From JAKAFX01 sp049965715 (GTDB taxonomy: Archaea; Thermoplasmatota; Thermoplasmata; Thermoplasmatales; Thermoplasmataceae), in contig JBMFWA010000012.1 of assembly GCA_049965715.1 (NCBI GenBank), positions 1-41,045 of the forward strand: a stretch of 41,045 bases of DNA, in the 5' to 3' direction. Position numbers and translations under genes: made by a program. The stretch's first letter is position 1; the number at the start of each line of letters is the position of its first letter. Shown here in pieces: positions 8,446-17,306 of the stretch. The notes below the pieces were generated by a model that was not told the DNA's origin, did not search any database, and saw only the letters and a program-made list of their open reading frames with translations.

Positions 8446-9627
8446 TTAGGATTTTGAGACTATGCTTATCACATCAGAGTCCTGAAGTTCATGATCCCTG
8501 CCGATGATTCTCTTCTTCCTGCAGTCTATGGCCTTTATGAATCCATTGCCAATCTCAGTGTGAACCTTGAAGGCGAGATCTATAGCAGTTATTCCCCTTG
8601 GAACAAGGAAACAATCTGGAAGCACGTTACCCTCCTTGTCTGTCCAGTGGGATTCGTCGTAAACAGGGTAAACGAAGATGAGATCAAGTTTTGAAAGAAC
8701 CACTTTTGTCAGTATTTGTTGCGGGGATGAGTAGTATTCCCGGCTCATTACTTCCTCAACCTTTGCAAGGGCTTTTCTCTGAGCCTCACTTGCCCTGCTG
8801 GATATCTTGAATGGAAGCGATCTTCCCTCAAGTATCCCGTTCTCTATGGCCTTGGAAATTGCAAGCTCCTGCCCTCCTGATGTGAACATGACCTCGGGAT
8901 AGGTCGATCTGAGTTTTGATATCGTCTCCTCGGATGCCGAGTCCACCTTGTTGCCAACCAGAACTATTGGTTTCACAATCTCAAAGACCTTTCTCGCGAA
9001 GTCATCAAAATCACTTTCTCCCCACAGGCTCAGTTTCGCAGGAAACACTCCGCTGTTCAGAACCGTTGCTAAACTCTTTTCTCCGATGCCCAGCGATGAA
9101 GTTTTCTTGAGGAGTCCTCTTATTGCCTTTTCTCCAGTGGAATCTTCCTTTTTTGCAAATCTGTCCCAGTCCCTGGAAAGCCTTGATGAAAGCCACCTGT
9201 AAAGTTCAGATCTGACCATTTCTATTTCCCTGGCAGGATCTATGAGTGTCTCGGATACAGTTCCGTCCATCGCCGTTCTTCCAGATGCATCAAACACAAG
9301 CAGAATCGCATCAGCATCCTTCACGTTCTCCAGAAACTCATTTCCCATGCCTTTGCCGGAGCTTGCACCCTCGATAAGCCCTGGTACATCAATAACTTCG
9401 ATTGGAACCTTCCTGATTCCTTCTTCGCAGGATCCTTCCCTGGGGTTGCACTTCTTACCGATCTCAACTTCAGGGCATTTGGTGGTTATCGTTCCCACGC
9501 CCGCATTGGGCTTAAGAGTGGTAAAAGGATAATTCCCGATCTCAGCGGCATTGGCGGTTATTGCCGAAAAAAGCGTTGATTTACCAACGTTCGGTTTTCC
9601 CACCAGTCCGATCTTTACTCTGCTCAT
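8446..9627 (-). CDS. ychF: YchF/OLA1-type P-loop NTPase
   Basis: This is a 393-residue TRAFAC-class NTPase of the Obg superfamily. The P-loop GKPNVGKS (10-17), the switch region NYPFTTLKPNAGVG, the G3 motif DVPGLIEGA and the G4-like NKVD element (in VLVGNKVDSA) are present. A helical insertion and a C-terminal TGS domain (tail GRDHELQDSDVISIVSK) complete the archaeal YchF layout. Members bind the ribosome and are linked to translation and stress; bacterial and eukaryotic relatives prefer ATP. The gene lies 10 nt downstream of the UPF0179 gene on the same strand and is probably co-transcribed with it and egsA. Confidence 0.92.
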   Translation of the reverse strand: MSRVKIGLVGKPNVGKSTLFSAITANAAEIGNYPFTTLKPNAGVGTITTKCPEVEIGKKCNPREGSCEEGIRKVPIEVIDVPGLIEGASSGKGMGNEFLENVKDADAILLVFDASGRTAMDGTVSETLIDPAREIEMVRSELYRWLSSRLSRDWDRFAKKEDSTGEKAIRGLLKKTSSLGIGEKSLATVLNSGVFPAKLSLWGESDFDDFARKVFEIVKPIVLVGNKVDSASEETISKLRSTYPEVMFTSGGQELAISKAIENGILEGRSLPFKISSRASEAQRKALAKVEEVMSREYYSSPQQILTKVVLSKLDLIFVYPVYDESHWTDKEGNVLPDCFLVPRGITAIDLAFKVHTEIGNGFIKAIDCRKKRIIGRDHELQDSDVISIVSKS

Positions 9628-9637
9628 GATGATTTTC

Positions 9638-10075
9638 TTACTTAAAGGAAACCGACACTTTTCTCATGTCATAGCCTTTCGGACAGTCAAGTTTTTCACC
9701 GATTGAGGTGATGGTTGCCTTTCTGCCTTCCTTCCCGTTCAGGACATTACAACCCTCAATGTTAGGACATGTGAGATAATCACAATTAATTGACTTTGCA
9801 GTGACAGTGGATCCTTCCTGAAGGCTGAGACCGTACTTCAGGTTCATGACCTCATCAGCTTCCTCCACCTCAATAGTTCTTACCTTGTCGCCCCGAAACA
9901 CTATGCATGGGTGCTCCTTCTCTCTTACCTTGGTTATCTTATACGTCCTGCCAGGCTCAAGGCTGAAACAGACATTTCTCACCCTGCATTCTGAACATAT
10001 TTGCAGAGGGGACGTAAATGTAAATTCAAGACCCTCCCTGGCAAGGTCCAATCCAATCAACGATATTTTCTTCAT
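9638..10075 (-). CDS. UPF0179 family cysteine-rich protein
   Basis: This archaeal family has no firmly assigned function. The 145-residue product has Cys clusters CSEC...C near residues 27-37 (CSECRVRNVC), a CDYLTCPNIEGC cluster near 118-129 and a late CPKGY. The pattern suggests a zinc or iron-sulfur site. A longer frame runs 16 codons upstream, but the ATG at 10075 gives the expected MKKISLIGLDLAREG start. That ATG also lies just 4 nt after the egsA stop and is preceded by GGATGAT, which resembles a ribosome binding site. The longer form would overlap egsA by about 44 nt. The gene sits between egsA and ychF. Confidence 0.82.
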   Translation of the reverse strand: MKKISLIGLDLAREGLEFTFTSPLQICSECRVRNVCFSLEPGRTYKITKVREKEHPCIVFRGDKVRTIEVEEADEVMNLKYGLSLQEGSTVTAKSINCDYLTCPNIEGCNVLNGKEGRKATITSIGEKLDCPKGYDMRKVSVSFK

Positions 10076-10079
10076 AAAA

Positions 10080-11141
10080 TCATCCAATAATTCCGGTAAT
10101 CTGCAGAGCACGCTCCGCAGCATTATAACTTAAATCACTGTCTCCCAGTATGGTAAACCTCTCGGGTCTGATTTTGTGCGCAGTGGACAGAGCCTTAATA
10201 GCATCCTCATCCCTGATACCGTAATCTCTAGCCCTTATTGGCAGATTAATTTTCCTGTATACGGAGGCCAGTTTTTCCCAGTCACCGCCATGAAGATACA
10301 TGCATACCACGGAACCTATTGCAACCTGCTCGCCATGGATTGCGTTGCCCACTCCAAGTTTTTCAAGTGCGTGTGCAAAGAGATGCTCACTTCCACTTGC
10401 GGGCCTTGATGAGGAGGCTATTGCCATTGCCGTACCCGAGGCAAGTATCTGCTTGGTTACAAGCCACACTGATTCCTCGACGCCTGACATTATCATGTGA
10501 GCTTTTTCTATAAGTTCTCTGGAGGAATATTCTGAAAGAGCAGCAGCAGTTGAACTGTATTCTTCTCCCTTTACGCGGTGTGCCAGTTTCCAGTCCAGTA
10601 ATGCAGTGACATTTGAAATTACGTCTGCTGCGCCTGCAGCAAGATAGCGGTATGGTGCCTTCACCATGATCGCAGTATCCGCGATTATTGCGACGGGCAT
10701 TACCGCCTGTTCTGAAACAAAGACTCCCCTTTCCTTTATTGAGGCGCGCGGTGACGCTATTCCATCATGGCTTGGTGAAGTGGGAACGCTGACATATGGA
10801 ATCTTCAGATCGTACGCTACCTTCTTGGTGATGTCGATTTTGGAACCCCCGCCAACGCCGATAAGTATTCCCGGCTTGAGATCGACAGATTCTTCCTCTA
10901 TTTTTTGGATGTTTGAATTGTTTGCCTGATCGGTCCTGATAACGTGAACCTCGAGTCCGGATTTCATGATCAGATCTTCCGCCTCTCCGCCGGCAAGATC
11001 ATATGTCTTGTTGCCAGTTATGATAAGGACGCTTCCCCGTTTCAGGTATGATTTCGTAATCTCGGGAAGGCTGGCTATAACACCATGCCCCACCATCACA
11101 TCCCTGGGGAATTGCATAGATTTGAATTTCTCAAATTCCAT
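10080..11141 (-). CDS. egsA: sn-Glycerol-1-phosphate dehydrogenase
   Basis: This enzyme reduces dihydroxyacetone phosphate to sn-glycerol-1-phosphate, the stereochemically archaeal lipid backbone, in the cytosol with NAD(P)H. The 353-residue product shows the glycine-rich GVGGGSKIDITK segment, the SPSHDGIASPRAS block with the first metal ligand Asp, and the two metal-ligand His regions (GSEHLFAHALEKLG and NAIHGEQVAIG). Together with the family's length this is a clear call. An in-frame GTG at 11150 is possible; the ATG at 11141 is preferred. A TATA-like AAATATATAG (11167-11176) lies 22-31 bp upstream of these starts. It is the head gene of the egsA-UPF0179-ychF run. Confidence 0.95.
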   Translation of the reverse strand: MEFEKFKSMQFPRDVMVGHGVIASLPEITKSYLKRGSVLIITGNKTYDLAGGEAEDLIMKSGLEVHVIRTDQANNSNIQKIEEESVDLKPGILIGVGGGSKIDITKKVAYDLKIPYVSVPTSPSHDGIASPRASIKERGVFVSEQAVMPVAIIADTAIMVKAPYRYLAAGAADVISNVTALLDWKLAHRVKGEEYSSTAAALSEYSSRELIEKAHMIMSGVEESVWLVTKQILASGTAMAIASSSRPASGSEHLFAHALEKLGVGNAIHGEQVAIGSVVCMYLHGGDWEKLASVYRKINLPIRARDYGIRDEDAIKALSTAHKIRPERFTILGDSDLSYNAAERALQITGIIG

Positions 11142-11165
11142 TGTTTCCACACATACTGTTATCCA

Positions 11166-12026
11166 CTATATATTTATTTCAGATTTTAGAATTCCGGTAG
11201 CCATCTGCTTGTTGGCATAGCTTCCGTACTCGTCCTCTGTTACTGCGATCAGCCCTACTGACACGTCACCAAAATAATCGATCTCTTCCTTGAGTATCTG
11301 CTGCAGTGGCTCGGTTCCGATACGGTTGTACACCCTGAAGCAGAGTACTCTCTTCATAATCTCCTCCCCAATTCCCGTGGCAACAACTGCCCCATTTTCA
11401 CCGGCGTAAAATCCCGATCCGATTATTGGGACATCGCCGACACGACCACGAAGCATCGGCCATGATCCTCCAGTGGAAACTGCTGCTGCAAATTTTCCAT
11501 TGACCCTTGCAACTGCGCCCACCGTATCATATTTGAGAATACTGTTGATATTTACCTTCCTGATAAATTGCATAGTTTTAGGATTATCTTCCAGCGCTCC
11601 TGATCTGAGCTGATCCATCATTTTTTCCCACTTCGCTCTGGTTTCTGGAGTGCCTGGATCGTAATCCTCAAATCCCTTGGATCTGGCGAATGCAATTGCG
11701 CCATCGCCTGAAAGGACGTTATGCGGGCTGTCCTGCATCACGGAAAGTGCCACCTTTATTGGGTTTCTTGTCCGTTCCAGCCCTATCACTGATCCAAAAT
11801 TTCCCTGGTACATGACCCCTGCATCCATCTGGATACTTCCGTCGATTCTGGGATAGGATCCTGTTCCAGCATTGAATCTCCTGTCATCCTCCATTGCTGC
11901 TACGGCTTCCACAACGGCTTCCAGGGGGCTTCCCCTGAGGTTTATTCCAGAGCAGATTTTGTCAAGATCAGGACTAAGCGATTTGTCTGAACCCACTCCT
12001 CCATGGATGAGAATCACATTCTGCAT
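11166..12026 (-). CDS. Ntn-hydrolase L-asparaginase / isoaspartyl peptidase
   Basis: This is a plant-type (type 2) asparaginase of the N-terminal nucleophile family. It is made as a precursor that cleaves itself before a Thr, which then acts as nucleophile on asparagine or beta-aspartyl peptides. The sequence shows the opening LIHGGVG, the NAGTGS and DAGVM blocks of the alpha chain, and the cleavage/nucleophile site DTVGAVA with T168. The GGSWPMLRGRVGDVPIIGSGFYA block is the beta-chain substrate-binding segment. The 286-residue length is normal, with the processed chains about 167 and 119 residues. The start ATG at 12026 gives MQNVILIHGG. The gene is followed by egsA. Confidence 0.9.
   Translation of the reverse strand: MQNVILIHGGVGSDKSLSPDLDKICSGINLRGSPLEAVVEAVAAMEDDRRFNAGTGSYPRIDGSIQMDAGVMYQGNFGSVIGLERTRNPIKVALSVMQDSPHNVLSGDGAIAFARSKGFEDYDPGTPETRAKWEKMMDQLRSGALEDNPKTMQFIRKVNINSILKYDTVGAVARVNGKFAAAVSTGGSWPMLRGRVGDVPIIGSGFYAGENGAVVATGIGEEIMKRVLCFRVYNRIGTEPLQQILKEEIDYFGDVSVGLIAVTEDEYGSYANKQMATGILKSEINI
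11167..11176 (-). promoter_or_regulatory. Probable TATA box of egsA
   Basis: Read on the - strand this is AAATATATAG, within an AT-rich run that also covers the last codons of the asparaginase gene. It lies about 31 bp before the ATG at 11141 and 22 bp before the alternative GTG at 11150. Its position suggests egsA has its own promoter despite the 15-24 bp gap to the upstream gene. Confidence 0.5.
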
Positions 12027-12172
12027 GGGTGAAGAATATTGTATGATTATTTATCATGATTGATTCGATCTGTATTGCCTTCTTAATCTCCTTCGGTGTG
12101 TGTCATCGTTCAAAGGATAGAGAATGCATTATCCTGCGTGAAGTTTTTCAAAGAAAAACACATCCACTAGGC

Positions 12173-12457
12173 ATGGACGATGAGAATGACCGGTATGGCG
12201 TCCATGTACTGGTCTTCGGTACTGTACAGGGCGTAAATTTCAGGAGGACAGTGAGAGATTACTGCCTTGCGCTTAATGTCAGAGGATGGATACGAAACCT
12301 TCCGGACGGATCGGTCGAGGGAGAATTTTACGGAAACAGGAAAGCCGTCAATCGAGTGGTGGATTTCTGCAGGTCAGGTGTCCCAAGAGCAGTCGTCGAT
12401 GACCTTTCTGTCAGAAATATACCCTGGGTTTTGTATGAGGGCTTTCAGATCAGGTGA
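12173..12457 (+). CDS. acyP: Acylphosphatase
   Basis: This small enzyme hydrolyses carboxyl-phosphate mixed anhydrides such as acetyl phosphate. The 94-residue product has the signature GTVQGVNFRR, containing the catalytic Arg, and GWIRNLPDGSVEGEF, containing the catalytic Asn. The open frame extends 39 codons upstream to 12056 but that part looks non-coding, and the ATG at 12173 gives the standard acylphosphatase length, though with a few extra N-terminal residues (MDDENDRYGVHVLV). The gene converges on ilvA with only 2 bp between the stops. Confidence 0.93.
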   Translation: MDDENDRYGVHVLVFGTVQGVNFRRTVRDYCLALNVRGWIRNLPDGSVEGEFYGNRKAVNRVVDFCRSGVPRAVVDDLSVRNIPWVLYEGFQIR

Positions 12458-12459
12458 GT

Positions 12460-13695
12460 TCAATTTGACTTCAGGACCGTGAATCTATACCCAAGTGTCT
12501 TTAGCTTCTCTGTTAACCTGTCCGCATGTTCCTTCCCCCTCACATTCACGGTGAAGGTTACAGACTGGTAACCCACAGGGGTATCCTCATTCAGGTTGTC
12601 AACCTCCGCATGATAGATGTTTCCCCCGGCTTCAGATATCACCGAGGCGATGCGATAGAGTGTTCCGGGCCTGTCAGGTATCTTGAAATCTATCCTGACC
12701 AGGTCCCATTCCCTGTGCATGGACTTGAAAATTATCTTTGACAGCAGGAGAAGATTTATGTTGCCTCCTGACAGAACAATGACAACGTTTTTTCCCTTCA
12801 CATCGATCTTGTTTTCCATCAGTGCGGCAAGGCCGCTTGCCCCTGCCGGCTCCACAACGGTCTTGTTTCTTTCCAGCATCTTGAACAGAGATGTTGCAAT
12901 CGATTCATCGCTTACTGTTACGATCTGATCGACATATTTTTTCACGATCTCGAATGTCATGTCACCCGGAAATCTTATTGCTATCCCGTCTGCTATGGTA
13001 TCTCCACTGACGCTTGATACAATCTTCCCTTCTTCCAGTGATTTCCTCATGGAGTCCACCTTCTCCGATTGAACCCCTATTATCTTTACAGTTGGCTTGA
13101 TTTTCTTGGCAGCTATTGCTATGCCGGATATCAGGCCGCCGCCTCCAACTGGCACAATGATGATGTCAGCATCAGGCACCTGATTCATAATTTCCTTCCC
13201 TATGGTTCCCTGCCCTGCGATGATCCATCTGTCATTGAAGCCGTCAATAAATGTCATATTCTCCTTTCTTACAAGATCAAGACAGTACTCCCTGGCCTCG
13301 TTATAGTCCTTCCCGTGAAGTATAATCTCTGCTCCGTACCCCTCTACTGCGTTTATCTTCGCAGGGGTCGTGTATTCCGGCATTATTATTTTTGCCTTCA
13401 CGTTTATCATCTTTGCAGCATAGGCGACACCCTGTGCATGGTTACCGGCACTCGCGGTTATGACGCCATGATTTTTTTCGTCCTCTGTAAGATGACTCAA
13501 CTTGACAATTGCTCCCCTGGCCTTGAAAGATCCTGTCTTCTGCATATTTTCCAGCTTGAAATATACCCTGCAGCCAAACTGTTCACTGAAGCCCTTTGAT
13601 AGATCCACTGGTGTGACGTTTATAAGCCCGTCCAGAATTCTTTCTGCATCGAGTATATCATCATAGTCGGGGAGTGGTTTATCCTGTGCTGCCAT
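12460..13695 (-). CDS. ilvA: Threonine dehydratase with C-terminal ACT domain
   Basis: This is a PLP-dependent threonine ammonia-lyase giving 2-oxobutyrate for isoleucine synthesis or threonine breakdown. In the 411-residue product, K58 in the GSFKARGA motif should bind PLP, SAGNHAQGVA and VPVGGGGLISG bind substrate and phosphate, and an ACT domain (about 325-411, FKIPDRPGTLYRIASVI) gives likely amino-acid feedback. The catabolic-type layout (single ACT, about 400 residues) fits. The open frame extends upstream to 13824, but the ATG at 13695 gives the usual N-terminus and avoids overlap with the divergent gene. An AAAATA element about 25-30 bp upstream may be its promoter. Confidence 0.92.
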   Translation of the reverse strand: MAAQDKPLPDYDDILDAERILDGLINVTPVDLSKGFSEQFGCRVYFKLENMQKTGSFKARGAIVKLSHLTEDEKNHGVITASAGNHAQGVAYAAKMINVKAKIIMPEYTTPAKINAVEGYGAEIILHGKDYNEAREYCLDLVRKENMTFIDGFNDRWIIAGQGTIGKEIMNQVPDADIIIVPVGGGGLISGIAIAAKKIKPTVKIIGVQSEKVDSMRKSLEEGKIVSSVSGDTIADGIAIRFPGDMTFEIVKKYVDQIVTVSDESIATSLFKMLERNKTVVEPAGASGLAALMENKIDVKGKNVVIVLSGGNINLLLLSKIIFKSMHREWDLVRIDFKIPDRPGTLYRIASVISEAGGNIYHAEVDNLNEDTPVGYQSVTFTVNVRGKEHADRLTEKLKTLGYRFTVLKSN

Positions 13696-13791
13696 TGATG
13701 GGGTATTTATAAACCCGTATTTTGAACTTTTGACACAATTGTTTGATATCATACTGGACAAGGTTAAAACCCCGTTATTGATCCAGTAGTC

Positions 13792-14766
13792 ATGGATTTT
13801 GGTGTCATCGGGCTGGGGAATCATTCCATAAACAGGGTGCTGCCTGCGATCAGCAAAAGTGGAAACAGAATAAAATCTGTGTTTTCAAGGAGCAGCGAAA
13901 AGGGAAAGAGAATTGCGGATACCTACAACTCAAAATACTACCAGGATCTCGGCGATCTCCTTCGTTCCGATATCGATTCCGTGTACATTGCATCACCAAA
14001 TTCCCTGCATTTTGACCATGCAAAGCGATCACTGGAAGCAGGAAAAAACGTCCTTCTGGAGAAACCCATGACCCTTAACAGCAGAGACTCGCAGGAACTT
14101 TGTGATCTGGCTGAGAGAAACGGACTGAAGCTGGGGATCGGATTCCACATGAGGTTTCATCCTGCTTTGGACCTTGCAAAGGAGATGCTGAAATCTGGAA
14201 AACTTGGAGACATAACCTTCGTTTCGGGAGGATGGTCCTCGTCCTATTCATCGCGTTCTTCGGATCCGGATAGAATCTGGTGGGAAACTCCGGAGATGGT
14301 TGGTGGAGGATCAGTTATGGGAACCGGCGTGCATGTCATAGATTCAATGAACTATATTCTGTCATCCTACCCGGACACCGTGCACGCAACACGATTGCCG
14401 GAAAGGGAGATTATAGATTCAACCTCTCATATTGTACTCAACTACGGGGGAAGAATCGCAAGCGTTCTCTCTTCAAGAAAAATCCTTGTTCCGGACAACA
14501 GCCTATACATATTTGGAGAGGATTCCACGCTTGAATGTCAGGGAATATTCGGTACTGAGATCAGAGGAAAAGTTGTTGAATCCGGAAAATTGATAAAAAG
14601 TTTCAGGGGAGGCAGCCCCTATGTGGAGGAGGTCAGTGATTTCGTTCGACTGGTATCCGGCGGGAAAAGCAGAATAGCAAGGGGCAGAGATGGACATGAA
14701 GTGGTCAGAATCGTGGAGGCTTCAATCTCCTCCTCCATCACTGGAGAGATGGAAAGGCTTTCATGA
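13792..14766 (+). CDS. Gfo/Idh/MocA-family NAD(P)-dependent oxidoreductase
   Basis: This is a 324-residue sugar or polyol dehydrogenase-like protein. The N-terminal Rossmann fold opens with GVIGLGNHSINR, and SVYIASPNSLHFDHA and the EKPMTL motif (with the conserved catalytic-pocket Lys) are diagnostic of the family. The C-terminal alpha/beta domain contains GGGSVMGTGVHVIDSM. The substrate is unknown; glucose-fructose, inositol and sugar-dehydrogenase members all share these motifs. TTAAAA at 13765-13770 lies about 24 bp upstream of the ATG, consistent with a leaderless transcript. The 3' end overlaps the convergent S9 peptidase gene by 6 nt. The neighbourhood does not indicate a pathway. Confidence 0.88.
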   Translation: MDFGVIGLGNHSINRVLPAISKSGNRIKSVFSRSSEKGKRIADTYNSKYYQDLGDLLRSDIDSVYIASPNSLHFDHAKRSLEAGKNVLLEKPMTLNSRDSQELCDLAERNGLKLGIGFHMRFHPALDLAKEMLKSGKLGDITFVSGGWSSSYSSRSSDPDRIWWETPEMVGGGSVMGTGVHVIDSMNYILSSYPDTVHATRLPEREIIDSTSHIVLNYGGRIASVLSSRKILVPDNSLYIFGEDSTLECQGIFGTEIRGKVVESGKLIKSFRGGSPYVEEVSDFVRLVSGGKSRIARGRDGHEVVRIVEASISSSITGEMERLS

Positions 14767-16611
14767 TTTGGATGTGAAATGCCCGACCGTTTCCCTTATC
14801 TCCGTTTCCTTGTGCTTTCTTTCCAGTATTCCGTGACCCTCACGGGGGAAAGAGATCATCCTCACTTTCTTTCCTCTGTCCTTCAGGGCCCTGTAAAACT
14901 GCAAAAACTGACCAATAGGAACTTCTGGATCATCCCTCCCATGTATGAGGAGAACAGGTGCTGAAACCTGATCAACATAGCGCAGTGGAGAAAATTTCAG
15001 GTACCGGTTATAGGCATACGGTTCCTCCTGGTAGTACTTGGCATCCCAGGACGGAATATTGGAAGTGCCATGGAAGCTGATCCAGTCTGCGATGCCAAAA
15101 AGCGCCGATCCTGCTTTGAAGATATTGCTCTGGGTCATTGCCCAGGCTGTCATAAATCCCCCGTAGGATCCACCTGTGATATAGATTGCGTCGGTTTCTA
15201 TAATTCCACTATCTTTCAGGTATCTGATGCCGTCCATTATGTCCTGGAAGTCTGAACCACCCATATCGCCATGATTAAGTTCCGCGTACTCCCTCCCCCT
15301 GCCAGTGCTGCCCCTGTAGTTTGGTGCAAATACGCTGAATCCTGCACTGAGGAAGACGGACGAATAGCTTGAAAATTGCTGGAAATAACATGCGGTCGGT
15401 CCGCCATGCACCTCCACAATTAGCGGGTCCTTGGGGTTATTCTGCATCAGGTAACCATAGATCAGAGTGCCGTCTGCTGATTTCCAGTTAATTTTCCTCC
15501 CCTTTCCGTTGAATGTCTTCTTCTTTGCTCCTGCATTTTCAGAAGTAACACGGATCGGATCTTTTTCTCTTCCAAGAACATAGATCTCGTATGGATTTTC
15601 CCATGAGCTGAACGCCGCAAAGATTCCCTTATGCGAGGGACAGACCACGGGACAGTAGCCTGGAAGGAGACTGCCTGCACGTTCCCATACCAGCCTCAGA
15701 GTTCCGTTCTCGATTTTAAATATCTGCGAGAGATCTTCTTCTCTGGCCGTCGCATAAAAATCGGATCCCAGCCTTGAAACGGAAGAGAATGATCGGTCTT
15801 TGCTTTCAGCGAAGGCATTCAGTTTGCCTGAATTGAGATCATACATAACGAGATCACCGCCAATGACGCCCCTGTCGCTCCAAATTCCTGAAATGAAAGC
15901 AAGATGTTTACATTCCGAGTCAAATTTGGGACCAGATACCTGTATCTCCGTGTCATGGAATATTGTACGTTTTGTTCCCTCCTTCACGTCGAATATCTCC
16001 ATATGGTTGGAATACCATGAGTTTTCATCCGGTGTGTCAGATACCACTGCGGCCACAAGGTCTTTGCAGGCATCAAATTCCCAGACTTGAACACCGGTTG
16101 ATATTCTTGCAAGGCCGTTACCTGGAGAATATTTCCATATTGAATAGTACCGCGGGTTTTCTTCTATCCTTGCCTCATCATAACCATCCTCAAGTTTTGC
16201 CTTCTCTGCATCGTCCATGGGGTCCTGCATTGAAATGATCATATCTGACCCATGCCACCGGAGATCCGAAACCAGATCAACGAACAACGTCTTCTCCGGG
16301 ATATTTGAATTTGCGAAATAGGTGTAGATATAACTCTTCTTCCCGGAACTGAAGAGGAGCGCGAGTTTCTTTCCCTCCTCATTGAATGAGAGTCGAGTTA
16401 CGGTGGCCTTTGGAAAATGTTCATTTCTGATGATCTCGTTCCTGTTCAGATCGACAATCTTGAGATCGAATCCAGAATCTTTCCTGTCTTTGAACGCATT
16501 CTTCACTGTGTACGCAAGAAGATCCCCATCCACGGTCACATCATATGCACTGATTGATTTGAGCTTCAGATAATCTCCCAGCTCTTCTTCAAAATCCTCC
16601 CGAGATCCCAT
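14761..16611 (-). CDS. S9-family serine peptidase (acylaminoacyl-/dipeptidyl-peptidase type)
   Basis: This is a prolyl-oligopeptidase-family exo- or oligopeptidase with an N-terminal beta-propeller of about 370 residues and a C-terminal alpha/beta-hydrolase domain. The catalytic triad is visible: Ser482 in GGSYGGFM, Asp561 in HGRDDPEVP and His593 in REGHGI. The oxyanion region VEVHGGPTACY is also present. No signal peptide is seen, so it is probably cytosolic and involved in peptide recycling, which would suit a peptide-scavenging heterotroph. The TTG at 16617 is in frame, but the ATG at 16611 is preferred. It is transcribed away from the unknown gene at 16658 across a short shared promoter region. 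Confidence 0.9.
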   Translation of the reverse strand: MGSREDFEEELGDYLKLKSISAYDVTVDGDLLAYTVKNAFKDRKDSGFDLKIVDLNRNEIIRNEHFPKATVTRLSFNEEGKKLALLFSSGKKSYIYTYFANSNIPEKTLFVDLVSDLRWHGSDMIISMQDPMDDAEKAKLEDGYDEARIEENPRYYSIWKYSPGNGLARISTGVQVWEFDACKDLVAAVVSDTPDENSWYSNHMEIFDVKEGTKRTIFHDTEIQVSGPKFDSECKHLAFISGIWSDRGVIGGDLVMYDLNSGKLNAFAESKDRSFSSVSRLGSDFYATAREEDLSQIFKIENGTLRLVWERAGSLLPGYCPVVCPSHKGIFAAFSSWENPYEIYVLGREKDPIRVTSENAGAKKKTFNGKGRKINWKSADGTLIYGYLMQNNPKDPLIVEVHGGPTACYFQQFSSYSSVFLSAGFSVFAPNYRGSTGRGREYAELNHGDMGGSDFQDIMDGIRYLKDSGIIETDAIYITGGSYGGFMTAWAMTQSNIFKAGSALFGIADWISFHGTSNIPSWDAKYYQEEPYAYNRYLKFSPLRYVDQVSAPVLLIHGRDDPEVPIGQFLQFYRALKDRGKKVRMISFPREGHGILERKHKETEIRETVGHFTSKS

Positions 16612-16630
16612 TATCAAGTATGCGAAATAA

Positions 16631-16642
16631 AGTTATTAACCA
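16631..16642. promoter_or_regulatory. Shared AT-rich promoter element between divergent genes
   Basis: The 46 bp between the divergent starts at 16611 (-) and 16658 (+) contain one clear AT-rich core, TTATTAA at 16633-16639. It lies about 22 bp from the + start and about 25 bp from the - start. It reads as TTATTAA one way and TTAATAA the other, and could serve as TATA element in either direction. Confidence 0.4.
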
Positions 16643-16657
16643 TTGATATGACGAAAA

Positions 16658-17305
16658 ATGGAGACGATCAAATGGAGGCGCGTGGTCTTCTTTGAACCGG
16701 ATCAGAGAACTGATCTCACAATTTACAGGAGATTCTCATATTTTCTTGCCCCGCTTCCCGGAGAGGAGAACAGGTTCCTGGCGGTTTCCACTCCTGACTC
16801 GATCGAATATTATGTTGGCAGCAATAGCGACGCATCGCTCAAGCGTATGTCCTCCTTCTTCATTTCTCTATACCCATGTTATGTTGAAAGGATTGAACCA
16901 GATATTGGCCCTGGGAGTGACGAATTCACATTGATAAATGCGCGTGGAAACAGAAAAACCAAGGACTTTTTTGATCCAGAATTTGTCTCAAGAATCGTTT
17001 CTGCACCAAAGATCGCCGGATCGATATCCCTGGCATATGAGGTCGTTTTGAGATCGGGGAGCGGTAAACTTCTGAAAGGACTGGGCTATTCTTTCGTGGT
17101 TAACGTGACTGTGTACGGAAAAGAGGAGGATAGTGAAATGATTAAGTACATGCTTAGAAGAAGTCTGCACACCCTTAAAACAAATCATGGTTGGAGAATG
17201 CGGCTTTCCTCCAACAGACCGGTGATTTTCAGAGCCGATGTATTCAGGAAGACTGAGGTGCTGATGAATTTCATAAGATTTCCTCTGGATCAGGAACCTG
17301 AATGA
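16658..17305 (+). CDS. Hypothetical protein, 215 residues
   Basis: I do not recognise this protein. It lacks signal peptide, clear transmembrane segments and Cys motifs; the composition is that of a soluble alpha/beta protein rich in Arg, Phe and Tyr. The start METIKWRRVVFFEPDQRTDL runs straight into what looks like a folded domain. Later segments (FFISLYPCYVERIEPDIGPG, SLAYEVVLRSGSGKLLKGLGYSF, MIKYMLRRSLHTLKTNHGWRMRL) alternate strands and helices. Codon use resembles the neighbours, arguing for a real native gene. It diverges from the S9 peptidase gene and converges on the Nudix gene, 1 bp apart. Confidence 0.7.
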   Translation: METIKWRRVVFFEPDQRTDLTIYRRFSYFLAPLPGEENRFLAVSTPDSIEYYVGSNSDASLKRMSSFFISLYPCYVERIEPDIGPGSDEFTLINARGNRKTKDFFDPEFVSRIVSAPKIAGSISLAYEVVLRSGSGKLLKGLGYSFVVNVTVYGKEEDSEMIKYMLRRSLHTLKTNHGWRMRLSSNRPVIFRADVFRKTEVLMNFIRFPLDQEPE

Positions 17306-17306
17306 T

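Noticed and set aside
12056..12172. N-terminal extension of the acylphosphatase frame
   Set aside because: The extra 39 codons do not resemble acylphosphatase and the ATG at 12173 gives the standard size.
13701..13712. Very good TATA-like sequence (GGTTTATAAATACC on the - strand) next to ilvA
   Set aside because: It lies only about 10 bp upstream of the chosen ATG, so a transcript started from it would begin inside the gene; either it is not used for ilvA or it serves the + strand. Not listed as a promoter.
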